In this document: piece after piece, positions 1 to 5,950 of the stretch | How positions within the stretch are numbered: the stretch's first letter is position 1 | Layout: every line of letters begins with the position of its first letter | Origin: Lachnospiraceae bacterium | Lineage (GTDB): Bacteria > Bacillota > Clostridia > Lachnospirales > Lachnospiraceae | DNA length: 7,531 nt | Direction of reading: 5' to 3' | Assembly: GCA_003519685.1 (NCBI GenBank) | Contig: DOWG01000053.1 | Span: 1 to 7,531, forward strand | The notes under the pieces: generated by a model | The model's input: the letters and a program-made list of their open reading frames with translations, nothing else | Told to the model about the DNA's origin: nothing | The model's database searches: none | Position numbers and translations under genes: made by a program

Positions 1-1355
1 GATTCTTCAACAGTAAAGTCGAGGAAGAACTTGGCGATGTCCACCATGCAGTTATCTTCGTCCATTACGATCAGTCCGCCGGAACCCATCATGGAACCAA
101 TACTGATCAGGTTATCGTAATCAATCGGAATATCGAGATGTTCTGCCGGAATACATCCGCCAGAGGGTCCGCCTGTCTGGGCAGCCTTGAATCGCTTGCC
201 GTTCGGGATACCTCCGCCGATTTCTTCAACTATCTCACGAAGGGTAGTACCCATAGGAATTTCAACCAGTCCGGTATTGTGAATCTTGCCGCCCAGAGCA
301 AATACCTTGGTACCCTTAGACTTTTCAGTACCCATGGAAGTAAACCAATCGGCCCCATGCAGTATGATCTGGGGGATATTCGCATAGGTTTCCACGTTGT
401 TAAGCAGTGTCGGCTTCTGAAACAACCCTTTTTCTGCAGGGAAAGGAGGACGGGGACGAGGTTCGCCGCGGTTGCCCTCAATGGAAGTCATAAGAGCAGT
501 TTCTTCACCGCAGACAAAAGCTCCTGCGCCAAGCCTTAGGTCAATATCAAAATCGAAGCCTGTATTGAAAATGTTTTTGCCCAGCAAGCCATATTCTCTT
601 GCCTGGTCAATGGCAATTTGTAACCGTTTTACCGCAATAGGATATTCCGCACGAACATAGATATATCCCTGGGAAGCACCGATTGCAAAACCTGCGATTG
701 TCATAGCCTCCAGTACAACATGGGGATCTCCCTCTAATACGGAACGATCCATGAAAGCGCCCGGATCCCCTTCGTCTGCGTTACAGCATACATACTTTTG
801 GTCTGCGTCATATCCTTTCGCAAACTTCCATTTTAAGCCGGTCGGGAAACCGCCGCCGCCCCGGCCGCGAAGACCGCTGTCAAGAATGGTCTGAATCACC
901 TGATCCGGAGTATATTCGGTTAATACGCGGCCCAAGGCTTCATAACCATCGGTTGCGATATATTCGTCAATATTTTCCGGATTGATGATACCGCAGTTAC
1001 GAAGGGCAATTCTATGCTGCTTCTTGTAAAAGTCGGTGTCGCTGAGGGATTTGATCCCTTCCTCCGTAACGGTTTCTTTGTAGACAAGACGTGTAACGAT
1101 ACGTCCCTTTAATAAATGTTCGGATACGATTTCCGGAATGTCCTCTTCCTTTACTAAGGAGTAAAAGGTTGCTCCCGGGTAGATTACCATAATGGGTCCT
1201 AAGGCACAAAGACCATGGCAGCCGGTTTGCACAACGGCAACCTCATCCTTAAGACCATTTTTTTCAATTTCTGTTTTTAAAGCTTCTACTATTCTGGGGC
1301 TTCCCGAGGAAGTACAACCGGTACCACCGCAGACTAAAACATGTGAACGATACAT
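1..1355 (-). CDS. hydB: NADH-binding flavoprotein subunit of multimeric [FeFe] hydrogenase (HydB, NuoF-like), C-terminus cut by window edge
   Basis: This cytoplasmic subunit binds FMN and NAD(H) and passes electrons between NADH, ferredoxin and the HydA H-cluster. About 451 codons are visible; the frame is still open at position 1 and reads DFTVEE just before the edge, where the family continues with an ESCGKC cluster motif. Seen in order: an N-terminal thioredoxin-like [2Fe-2S] domain with C9, C14, C46 and C50 (CGGTGC and TGCHGLC); the glycine-rich FMN/NADH motif RGRGGGGFPTGLKW near residues 160-172; NADEGDPGAFMDR near 192-204; GAGAFVCGEETAL near 273-285; and an SLBB-type region from about 333. 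The N-terminal extra ferredoxin domain separates HydB from plain complex I NuoF. The start is ATG 1355, behind AAGGAGG with 6 nt spacing. It follows the small [2Fe-2S] gene by 18 nt in the same operon. Missing here are the C-terminal SLBB remainder, the 4Fe-4S domain and probably a two-cluster ferredoxin tail. Family assignment is very secure; bifurcating rather than simple NADH-linked activity is inferred. Confidence 0.97.
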   Translation of the reverse strand, partial: MYRSHVLVCGGTGCTSSGSPRIVEALKTEIEKNGLKDEVAVVQTGCHGLCALGPIMVIYPGATFYSLVKEEDIPEIVSEHLLKGRIVTRLVYKETVTEEGIKSLSDTDFYKKQHRIALRNCGIINPENIDEYIATDGYEALGRVLTEYTPDQVIQTILDSGLRGRGGGGFPTGLKWKFAKGYDADQKYVCCNADEGDPGAFMDRSVLEGDPHVVLEAMTIAGFAIGASQGYIYVRAEYPIAVKRLQIAIDQAREYGLLGKNIFNTGFDFDIDLRLGAGAFVCGEETALMTSIEGNRGEPRPRPPFPAEKGLFQKPTLLNNVETYANIPQIILHGADWFTSMGTEKSKGTKVFALGGKIHNTGLVEIPMGTTLREIVEEIGGGIPNGKRFKAAQTGGPSGGCIPAEHLDIPIDYDNLISIGSMMGSGGLIVMDEDNCMVDIAKFFLDFTVEE

Positions 1356-1373
1356 TTTATGTCCTCCTTCGGA

Positions 1374-1745
1374 TTAGCCGATTACTTCGGCAATGGTATA
1401 TTTTTTTACGATCTGACCCTTAATTAAATGCTGGTCCACGACTTCTAATGCTTTTTCCGGAGTCATCTTTATATAGGTTACCTTATCCTTACCCGGTTCG
1501 ATAACTTCAACAATCGGCTCATATTGGCATAAACCAATGCATCCGGTCTGTGTAACGGTAACATTTGCAAGGCCCTTCGATTGAACGGCATCAGAAAGAG
1601 CGGTCAGCACAGGTCTTGCACCACTGGCAATTCCGCAGGTAGCCATGCCGACTACGACACGAATTTGATCCGTATTATCGTTCCGAAGTCCTATTTGGCC
1701 CTGCATTCTTTCACGAATCGCTCTTAGCTCTTCAAGAGATTTCAT
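1374..1745 (-). CDS. Stand-alone thioredoxin-like [2Fe-2S] ferredoxin-domain protein of the hydrogenase operon (HydD-like)
   Basis: This 123-residue protein has the NuoE/HydB-N-terminal thioredoxin-like ferredoxin fold and probably carries an accessory [2Fe-2S] cluster in the NAD-linked hydrogenase complex. A helical N-terminus (residues 1-25, SLEELRAIRERM) leads into VVVGMATCGIASGARPV (C37) and TQTGCIGLC (C69, C73), the second half of the usual four-cysteine motif. Only three cysteines are present: the partner of C37, found as C14 in the neighbouring HydB domain, is replaced. From memory, this three-cysteine form is common in stand-alone clostridial homologues, so the cluster may use a non-Cys ligand or a cysteine from another subunit. 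ATG 1745 follows AGGAGGT at good spacing. It sits between the HATPase gene and hydB. A fourth subunit called HydD has been described for some purified Thermoanaerobacter-type enzymes and may correspond to this, but I leave the symbol blank. Confidence 0.87.
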   Translation of the reverse strand: MKSLEELRAIRERMQGQIGLRNDNTDQIRVVVGMATCGIASGARPVLTALSDAVQSKGLANVTVTQTGCIGLCQYEPIVEVIEPGKDKVTYIKMTPEKALEVVDQHLIKGQIVKKYTIAEVIG

Positions 1746-1802
1746 AAGTTTACCTCCTACGAATTTATAAAAAACTAAAATTTGGATAGGAATAGGATGG
1801 GA

Positions 1803-2360
1803 TTAAATCGGGTATCCCTCATCCACTTCCCGTTGATTTTCCTCCAGATATTCCTTGATGTAATTCGATACTTCCGGAAGGTCCATAGGGATATCGCCGA
1901 GAATTTTTCGGAATTCCCTGGTGTCCAGATGGAATTTACGGCCATCGAATTCATAAGTATAGAGAAAATCAATCTGTTTATTTGCTATGATTAATGTATG
2001 AATGGTACTGTTTATATTACCTAGGGGCATGCGATCGATATGGGACAATCCGAACTCTGCATGAATCGTCGTACCTGCTCCGGGCTCGGATATAATCGAA
2101 AAACTCCCTCCGGTATCTAATGCGGCCTGCCGAAAGAAAGGAATGCCCAGTCCGACTCCCCTTGTGGTTCTAGTGGTATAGAAAGGATCCGAGACTCTGG
2201 TTAATTGTTCCCCCGTCATTCCGCAGCCATTATCGGCAATGGTTATGGAAAGAATATCGGCATTTTTATGTATGCCGATTGCTATTGTAATCAGTGTGGC
2301 ATTTGCCCGAATTGAATTATTTACAATATCCAATACATTAAGCGATAGTTCGAGCATCAT
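1803..2360 (-). CDS. Stand-alone HATPase_c (GHKL) ATP-binding protein embedded in the hyd operon
   Basis: A 185-residue soluble protein with a histidine-kinase/MutL-type ATP-binding domain but no phosphoacceptor (DHp), sensor or membrane segment. Visible motifs are the N-box LNVLDIVNNSIRAN (residues 7-20), the G1 box DNGCGM (43-48), DPFYTT (58-63) resembling an F-box, the G2 box GVGLGIPFF (68-76) and GAGTTI (94-99). Residues about 106-185 form a tail with no domain I recognise. The frame stays open upstream to 2396 inside hydC, but ATG 2360 starts one base after the hydC stop and gives the family-typical opening MMLELSLNVLDI; the second ATG at 2357 is equally possible. There is no clear Shine-Dalgarno, so translation is probably coupled to hydC. 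Homologues recur in clostridial hyd operons but I know of no established function. A role in assembly or in regulating hydrogenase is inference. Confidence 0.87.
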   Translation of the reverse strand: MMLELSLNVLDIVNNSIRANATLITIAIGIHKNADILSITIADNGCGMTGEQLTRVSDPFYTTRTTRGVGLGIPFFRQAALDTGGSFSIISEPGAGTTIHAEFGLSHIDRMPLGNINSTIHTLIIANKQIDFLYTYEFDGRKFHLDTREFRKILGDIPMDLPEVSNYIKEYLEENQREVDEGYPI

Positions 2361-2361
2361 T

Positions 2362-2856
2362 TTATTTGTACTTAGCGAGAATGCCCTCGACATCATCCAC
2401 AGTTAATTTGCCATATACATCATCATTAACGGTGAAAACGGGTGCAAGGCCGCAGGCCCCGATACAGCGGCAGGATTCAAGTGAAAATTTGCCGTCCGGT
2501 GTGCATTCACCATCGGATATACCAAGCAGTTCCTGAATCTTATTAAAAATATCTCCGGAACCTTTTACATAGCAAGCGGTGCCCAAGCATACGGATACCT
2601 TGTATTTTCCCTTGGGATATAATGAGAATTGAGAGTAAAAAGTAACGATACCATATATTCTCTCTAATGGTATGTTTAGTTTATTGGAAATTATGGTCTG
2701 TACTTCAATAGGTAGATAACCATAAATCTCCTGTGCTTTTTGCAGAATTGGCATGAGAGAACCTTTTTCATTACGGCGCTCATCAATCACTTTTAAAAGT
2801 GCGGATTCCTGCTCTTTCGTTCCTGCAAAGGGGACTTTCTTTTTCTGCGAATCCAT
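2362..2856 (-). CDS. hydC: [2Fe-2S] NuoE-like subunit of NAD(H)-linked [FeFe] hydrogenase (HydC)
   Basis: A 164-residue cytoplasmic electron-transfer subunit equivalent to the 24-kDa subunit of complex I, relaying electrons to or from the HydB flavoprotein. A helical N-terminal part (residues about 14-75, including GYLPIEVQ and YGIVTFYSQF) precedes the thioredoxin-like [2Fe-2S] domain with C90 and C95 (VCLGTACYV), then C131 and C135 (CRCIGACGLAPV), the standard C-x4-C ... C-x3-C ligand set; C129 is an extra cysteine. Length is normal for the family. ATG 2856 is preceded by a strong AAGGAGG eight bases upstream. It is the first gene of the left operon, read from the promoter at 2979-3007, and its leader carries the inverted repeat at 2926-2957. 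Its stop lies one base before the next start, so the two are translated together. The gene order hydC-HATPase-[2Fe-2S]-hydB supports HydC rather than a complex I NuoE. Confidence 0.96.
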   Translation of the reverse strand: MDSQKKKVPFAGTKEQESALLKVIDERRNEKGSLMPILQKAQEIYGYLPIEVQTIISNKLNIPLERIYGIVTFYSQFSLYPKGKYKVSVCLGTACYVKGSGDIFNKIQELLGISDGECTPDGKFSLESCRCIGACGLAPVFTVNDDVYGKLTVDDVEGILAKYK

Positions 2857-2916
2857 TGTTAAACCTCCTTAAAATTGTTACGAACTTTAGCGCATCAATT
2901 ATCGTAAGTTATTCTT

Positions 2917-2957
2917 ATGATAATATTTTAACAATATCGTATCTGTTATTGTTAAAA
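2917..2957. promoter_or_regulatory. Inverted repeat with Rex-like half-sites, candidate operator of the hyd operon
   Basis: TTTTAACAATA (2926-2936) and TATTGTTAAAA (2947-2957) form a perfect 11-bp inverted repeat separated by 10 bp, centres 21 bp apart or about two helical turns. The cores TTAACAA and TTGTTAA equal the half-sites of the clostridial Rex consensus TTGTTAA-N4-TTAACAA, although here they face the opposite way. In addition ATGATAA-TATT-TTAACAA (2917-2934) matches that 18-bp consensus layout with only two half-site mismatches. Rex is an NADH/NAD+ sensing repressor known to control fermentation and hydrogenase genes. The site lies about 15-55 bp downstream of the predicted start, where a repressor could block elongation, or the repeat could fold in the RNA leader. 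Not followed by a T-run, so not a terminator. Confidence 0.45.
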
Positions 2958-2978
2958 TGTGTTGCCATAAACATTGAC

Positions 2979-3007
2979 ATTATAGCATAAGTATGTTAAA
3001 TAATCTA
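2979..3007 (-). promoter_or_regulatory. Predicted extended -10 sigma-A promoter of the hyd operon
   Basis: Read on the minus strand, a perfect -10 TATAAT (2984-2979) is preceded by TGC, giving the extended -10 TGnTATAAT. A weak -35 (TAGATT, 3007-3002, 3 of 6 matches) lies 17 bp upstream. Transcription would begin near 2972, leaving about 115 nt of leader before hydC. The same DNA also holds TTGACA on the plus strand (2974-2979), so a divergent promoter could overlap it. Confidence 0.6.
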
Positions 3008-3171
3008 CAAAAAAGATAAATAATATGAAGGCAGTTTATAACAATTGCAGTATACAATCTGCATAAGACGATTTATGAAAGATGTCCTGGAAAAGTTTTA
3101 ATTGTAGATGTTATCATAGAAAATCACAAAAAATGGGGATGGCTTCCGGCTGTTTAGATTTGCATCTTGCA
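3008..3171. other. AT-rich divergent intergenic spacer with no convincing gene
   Basis: This is the middle of the 400 bp gap between the two operons. I see no RNA gene or well-supported ORF. It holds a small inverted repeat TGCAG/CTGCA with an 8-bp loop near 3046-3063 and an ATAACAA element at 3038-3044 resembling the half-sites of the downstream operator. Short open frames on the plus strand lack both a ribosome binding site and a recognisable product. Confidence 0.5.
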
Positions 3172-3200
3172 TTGAAAAATCTGACAAATCATACTATAAT
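3172..3200 (+). promoter_or_regulatory. Predicted sigma-A promoter of the DRTGG-HATPase-HydS operon
   Basis: TTGAAA (3172-3177), a spacer of exactly 17 bp, and a perfect TATAAT (3195-3200) match the housekeeping consensus in 11 of 12 positions. Transcription would start near 3207, giving a leader of about 50 nt before ATG 3257. This is the strongest promoter in the control region and suggests the right operon is transcribed independently of the hyd operon. Confidence 0.75.
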
Positions 3201-3256
3201 GATGGAAACCGGATAAAAAATAAAATAATAAGACTATATTTTGATTGGAGCGAGGT

Positions 3257-3610
3257 ATGACAATTAAGGATATTAAGGAAATTCTGGGAGCTAAATTGAT
3301 TTTGGGGGAAGAGTGGATCGATCGGGAGGTCCATACCGCCTGTGGATCCGATATGATGAGTGATGTTCTTGCATTTATGAAGGATCAATCGGTTCTGCTC
3401 ACTGGTCTGTGTAATCTGCAGGTGATCCGGACTGCGGAAATGATGGATGTTGTATGTATCGTGTTTGTCCGGGGAAAGATGCCGGATGCGGCCATGATAC
3501 AGATGGCGAAGGAAAGAGAGATTGCATTAATTTCTACCGGGCATCGCATGTTTTCTGCCTGCGGCATGCTATATGAAAAAGGTCTTCGGGGAGGTGCTTC
3601 CTACCGATGA
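3257..3610 (+). CDS. DRTGG-domain protein, first gene of the predicted hydrogen-signalling operon
   Basis: A 117-residue soluble protein consisting almost entirely of a DRTGG domain (the domain also found between CBS and other modules and in some phosphotransacetylases), whose ligand is unknown. Visible are a helical start (TIKDIKEILGAKLI), the HTACGSDMMSDVLAF segment (residues 26-40) that corresponds to the domain core, and alternating beta-alpha elements ending near residue 107. It is paralogous to the gene at 5615, sharing the layout of the CGSDMM/CCDLLS core, VCI strand and MAKEREI/KAKEQGI helix. An upstream TTG at 3245 is in frame, but ATG 3257 is preferred because GGAG lies 6 nt before it. 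The stop overlaps the next start as ATGA, so the two are translationally coupled. A nucleotide- or metabolite-sensing role is possible but unproven. Confidence 0.85.
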   Translation: MTIKDIKEILGAKLILGEEWIDREVHTACGSDMMSDVLAFMKDQSVLLTGLCNLQVIRTAEMMDVVCIVFVRGKMPDAAMIQMAKEREIALISTGHRMFSACGMLYEKGLRGGASYR

Positions 3611-4032
3611 ATGATAAGATTACGATACATTATGTGGTACCTGCAGATGATTTTACCCGGGCCGGAGAGGCATCAAGCAGTGTAAAAAGTAAACTGAAGC
3701 TTATGGGGGTAAAGCCGGAGATTGTCCGTAAGGTTGCTATTGCAATGTATGAAGGGGAAATTAATATGGTGATCCATGCGGCAGGAGGCACAATAGATGT
3801 TACGATCACACCGGAGGACATCGCCATTATATTAAAGGACCATGGGCCGGGGATTGCAGATATTGATCAGGCTATGCAGGCAGGGTTTTCGACTGCTCCG
3901 GATAATATCCGTGATCTGGGCTTCGGCGCAGGAATGGGACTTCCGAATATGAAGAAATATACGGATGAATTACGGATAGAAAGTAAACTGGGGGTTGGAA
4001 CCACCGTAAAAATGAAGGTTAACGTTGTGTAG
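3607..4032 (+). CDS. RsbW-like HATPase_c ATP-binding protein (anti-sigma-factor/serine kinase type)
   Basis: A 141-residue soluble protein of the RsbW/SpoIIAB-like branch of the GHKL ATPases, which in characterised members phosphorylate a serine on an antagonist protein or hold a sigma factor. Motifs: N-box AIAMYEGEINMVIHA (residues 45-59, with the E-x3-N pair E49/N53), G1 box DHGPGI (78-83), the lid segment QAGFSTAPDN, G2 box GFGAGMGLPNMKKY (105-118) and GVGTTVKMKV (129-138). It lacks any DHp or sensor domain. It starts at ATG 3607 with GGGGAGGT upstream and overlaps the preceding DRTGG gene by 4 nt. No cognate STAS antagonist or sigma factor gene is in the window. Its place next to a sensory-type hydrogenase suggests it is the signalling partner, which is inference. 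Whether it is a kinase or only an ATP-dependent binding protein cannot be told from sequence. Confidence 0.87.
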   Translation: MNDKITIHYVVPADDFTRAGEASSSVKSKLKLMGVKPEIVRKVAIAMYEGEINMVIHAAGGTIDVTITPEDIAIILKDHGPGIADIDQAMQAGFSTAPDNIRDLGFGAGMGLPNMKKYTDELRIESKLGVGTTVKMKVNVV

Positions 4033-4152
4033 AAACTTTTCTTAGGTAATTGTGAAACTTTGATATTATAGCTATTGTGAATACATAGTGGAATAGACTC
4101 AGGGAGTTTTGCAATTTCCCAGGGATGTTTTCATTAGGAGGAGGGATGGGTG

Positions 4153-5451
4153 ATGAGCGAATTTTTTACCTCGGTCCATCTAAAGGAAGAATTATGTATG
4201 GGATGCATCAACTGTATTAAGCGGTGCCCCACACAGGCAATCCGGGTGCGGAATGGGAAAGCGGTTATCACGAAGGAATTCTGTATTGATTGCGGGGAAT
4301 GCATCCGTATATGTCCCCATCATGCCAAGGAGGCAATCTATGATCCCCTGGAGATCATGAAGCAATATGAGTACACGGTTGCATTGCCCGCACCTTCGCT
4401 ATATGGACAATTTAATCATCTGGATGATATAAATATAGTTCTTACCGCCCTTAAGAAAATGGGGTTTAATGACGTATATGAAGTCAGCGGGGCGGCAGAA
4501 CTTGTTTCGGAGATTTCCAGAAACTATGTTCAAAATCACAGGGATAAATGGCCGGTCATTAGTACGGCCTGCCCGACCGTAGTCCGTCTGATCCAGGTGC
4601 GTTTTCCAAATCTAATAGAGCATCTGCTTCCTGTTAGTGCGCCGGTCGATCTGGCAGCTTCTTTAGCGAGCCTGGCAGCGATGCAGAAGACCGGTCTCCC
4701 AAGGGAAAAAATCGGTATTCTGTTTATCTCTCCTTGTCCTGCCAAAGTAACGGCAGTGAAATCCCCGATCGGAATAGACCATAGTGAAATAGACGGGGTC
4801 CTGGCAATGAAAGAGATCTATCCGAAACTGCTGCCCTTCATGAAGGATAGTATTGACCAGGTTGAAAACTTAAGCACCTCGGGTAGAATCGGAATCAGCT
4901 GGGGTGCGACCGGCGGGGAAGCGGGAGGACTGTTGTCGGAAAACTACCTGGCAGCCGACGGCATTGAAAATGTGATCCGGGTTCTGGAGGATCTCGAAGA
5001 CAGCAAATTAGATCAGTTAGAGTTTATTGAATTAAACGCATGTGCAGGCGGCTGCGTCGGCGGGGTATTGACCGTGGAAAACCCTTATGCGGCAAAAGTA
5101 AAATTGAAAAGACTTCGGAAGTATCTTCCGGTAGCCTGCTCCCATCTGGACAATGATGTTCTGGAGGAGGCCTTCTGGAATCATGAGGTACGGTATGAAC
5201 CAGTGTTTAAGATCGGGAATACCATGAGGGAAAGTATTGAGAATCTGACCCGCGTAGAGAGCCTTTGCAGGAAGTTTCCCAAGTTGGATTGCGGATCCTG
5301 CGGTGCGCCGACCTGTAAGGCTCTGGCCGAGGATATTGTAAGAGGAGTTGCAAAGGAAGAGGATTGTATCTATATCCTAAGAGAGTATATTCACAAGCTG
5401 TCGGATGCATTATCCAAGCTGGATACAAAAAGGGATAAGGATTCCCGGTGA
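4153..5451 (+). CDS. Putative sensory [FeFe] hydrogenase (HydS-type, group C/D-like) with C-terminal 4Fe-4S domain
   Basis: A 432-residue cytoplasmic protein. N-terminal two-cluster ferredoxin domain: C15-x2-C18-x2-C21-x3-C25 and C44-x2-C47-x2-C50-x3-C54. H-cluster domain: L1 STACPTVV (C140), L2 SPCPAKV (C195, K198), L3 ELNACAGGC (C297, C301), so all four cluster cysteines remain. The proton-transfer cysteine of TSCCPGW is alanine (A139), and the two usual active-site methionines appear as S193 and N295. C-terminal motif C380-x2-C383-x4-C388-x16-C405 is the extra cluster typical of putative sensory HydS proteins; no PAS domain follows, which fits the PAS-less group usually called D. Such proteins have low catalytic activity and are thought to sense H2. 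ATG 4153 is chosen; GTG 4150 is also possible, both behind TAGGAGGAGGG. It lies 120 bp after the HATPase gene; TGATATTAT at 4061-4069 could be a weak internal extended -10. A simple production hydrogenase is unlikely. Confidence 0.88.
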   Translation: MSEFFTSVHLKEELCMGCINCIKRCPTQAIRVRNGKAVITKEFCIDCGECIRICPHHAKEAIYDPLEIMKQYEYTVALPAPSLYGQFNHLDDINIVLTALKKMGFNDVYEVSGAAELVSEISRNYVQNHRDKWPVISTACPTVVRLIQVRFPNLIEHLLPVSAPVDLAASLASLAAMQKTGLPREKIGILFISPCPAKVTAVKSPIGIDHSEIDGVLAMKEIYPKLLPFMKDSIDQVENLSTSGRIGISWGATGGEAGGLLSENYLAADGIENVIRVLEDLEDSKLDQLEFIELNACAGGCVGGVLTVENPYAAKVKLKRLRKYLPVACSHLDNDVLEEAFWNHEVRYEPVFKIGNTMRESIENLTRVESLCRKFPKLDCGSCGAPTCKALAEDIVRGVAKEEDCIYILREYIHKLSDALSKLDTKRDKDSR

Positions 5452-5465
5452 AAGAAGCAATTGAT

Positions 5466-5563
5466 AAAAGAGAGTAAAAAAATATTTTCTAAAAAAAGAA
5501 ATCAGCAAAAAGAGTATAGAAGTTATTGCTGAACGAAGTGATTATTAAAAAGAGAGTAAAAAA
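5466..5563 (+). repeat. A-rich spacer with a 16-bp direct repeat
   Basis: The 163 bp gap before the second DRTGG gene is very A-rich on the plus strand. AAAAGAGAGTAAAAAA occurs identically at 5466-5481 and 5548-5563, with a partial copy (AAAAAGAGTA) at 5507-5516. TCAGCAA (5502-5508) and TTGCTGA (5526-5532) form a 7-bp inverted repeat with no T-run, so it is not an intrinsic terminator. TTGATA-N16-TATTTT (5461-5488) could be a weak internal promoter. Function unknown; it may simply be purine-rich spacer that arose by local duplication. Confidence 0.5.
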
Positions 5564-5614
5564 TCAGTTATATCATTTACATTAAGAAACAATTCGGGAA
5601 AAGGGAGCAATTAT

Positions 5615-5950
5615 ATGAAAGTATCGGAATTAGTTAAAATGCAGGAGTTTAAGGTACGAAATGAAGGAACAAATATGAATCGGGAGATTACGGTACCTTA
5701 TTGCTGCGATCTGTTAAGTATCGCAATGGCAAAGATGCCGGCGGGTGCAGCCTGGGTAACTATCATGGGAAATGTGAATACCCTGGCAGTCGCTGCACTG
5801 ACCGATGCCGTCTGCATCATTCTTGCAGAAGGAATTCATTTGGATGAGCATGCTTTAGAGAAAGCGAAGGAGCAAGGGATAACTGTACTGGAGACACAAC
5901 TTCCGATTTTTGAAGCTGCCCTGCAGATATACCAGAAAATCCATGAATAA
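5615..5950 (+). CDS. Second DRTGG-domain protein of the predicted hydrogen-signalling operon
   Basis: A 111-residue soluble single-domain DRTGG protein, paralogous to the gene at 3257. The core is VPYCCDLLSIAMAKMP (residues 27-42), followed by AAWVTIMGNVNTLAVAALTDAVCIILAEG (45-73, beta-alpha-beta) and a terminal helix with KAKEQGITVLET (83-94). The start ATG 5615 has an AAGGGAG element about 8 nt upstream. It follows the hydrogenase gene by a 163 bp A-rich spacer that may weaken or separate its transcription, and its last 8 bases overlap the PHP gene. Two DRTGG proteins flanking the HATPase and hydrogenase genes suggest they bind a shared ligand or one another, for example as a heterodimer; this is inference. 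The domain is confidently recognised, the molecular role is not. Confidence 0.85.
   Translation: MKVSELVKMQEFKVRNEGTNMNREITVPYCCDLLSIAMAKMPAGAAWVTIMGNVNTLAVAALTDAVCIILAEGIHLDEHALEKAKEQGITVLETQLPIFEAALQIYQKIHE

Noticed and set aside
138..660. Plus-strand open frames of 133 and 62 codons
   Set aside because: They lie antisense to hydB, whose protein motifs are unmistakable in the opposite frame; their translations show no domain features and they have no ribosome binding sites.
3082..3216. A 44-codon plus-strand ORF in the divergent spacer, and an overlapping open frame from 3029 to 3157
   Set aside because: The first has no Shine-Dalgarno and spans the strong promoter at 3172-3200; the second has no start codon. 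Neither translation resembles a known family.
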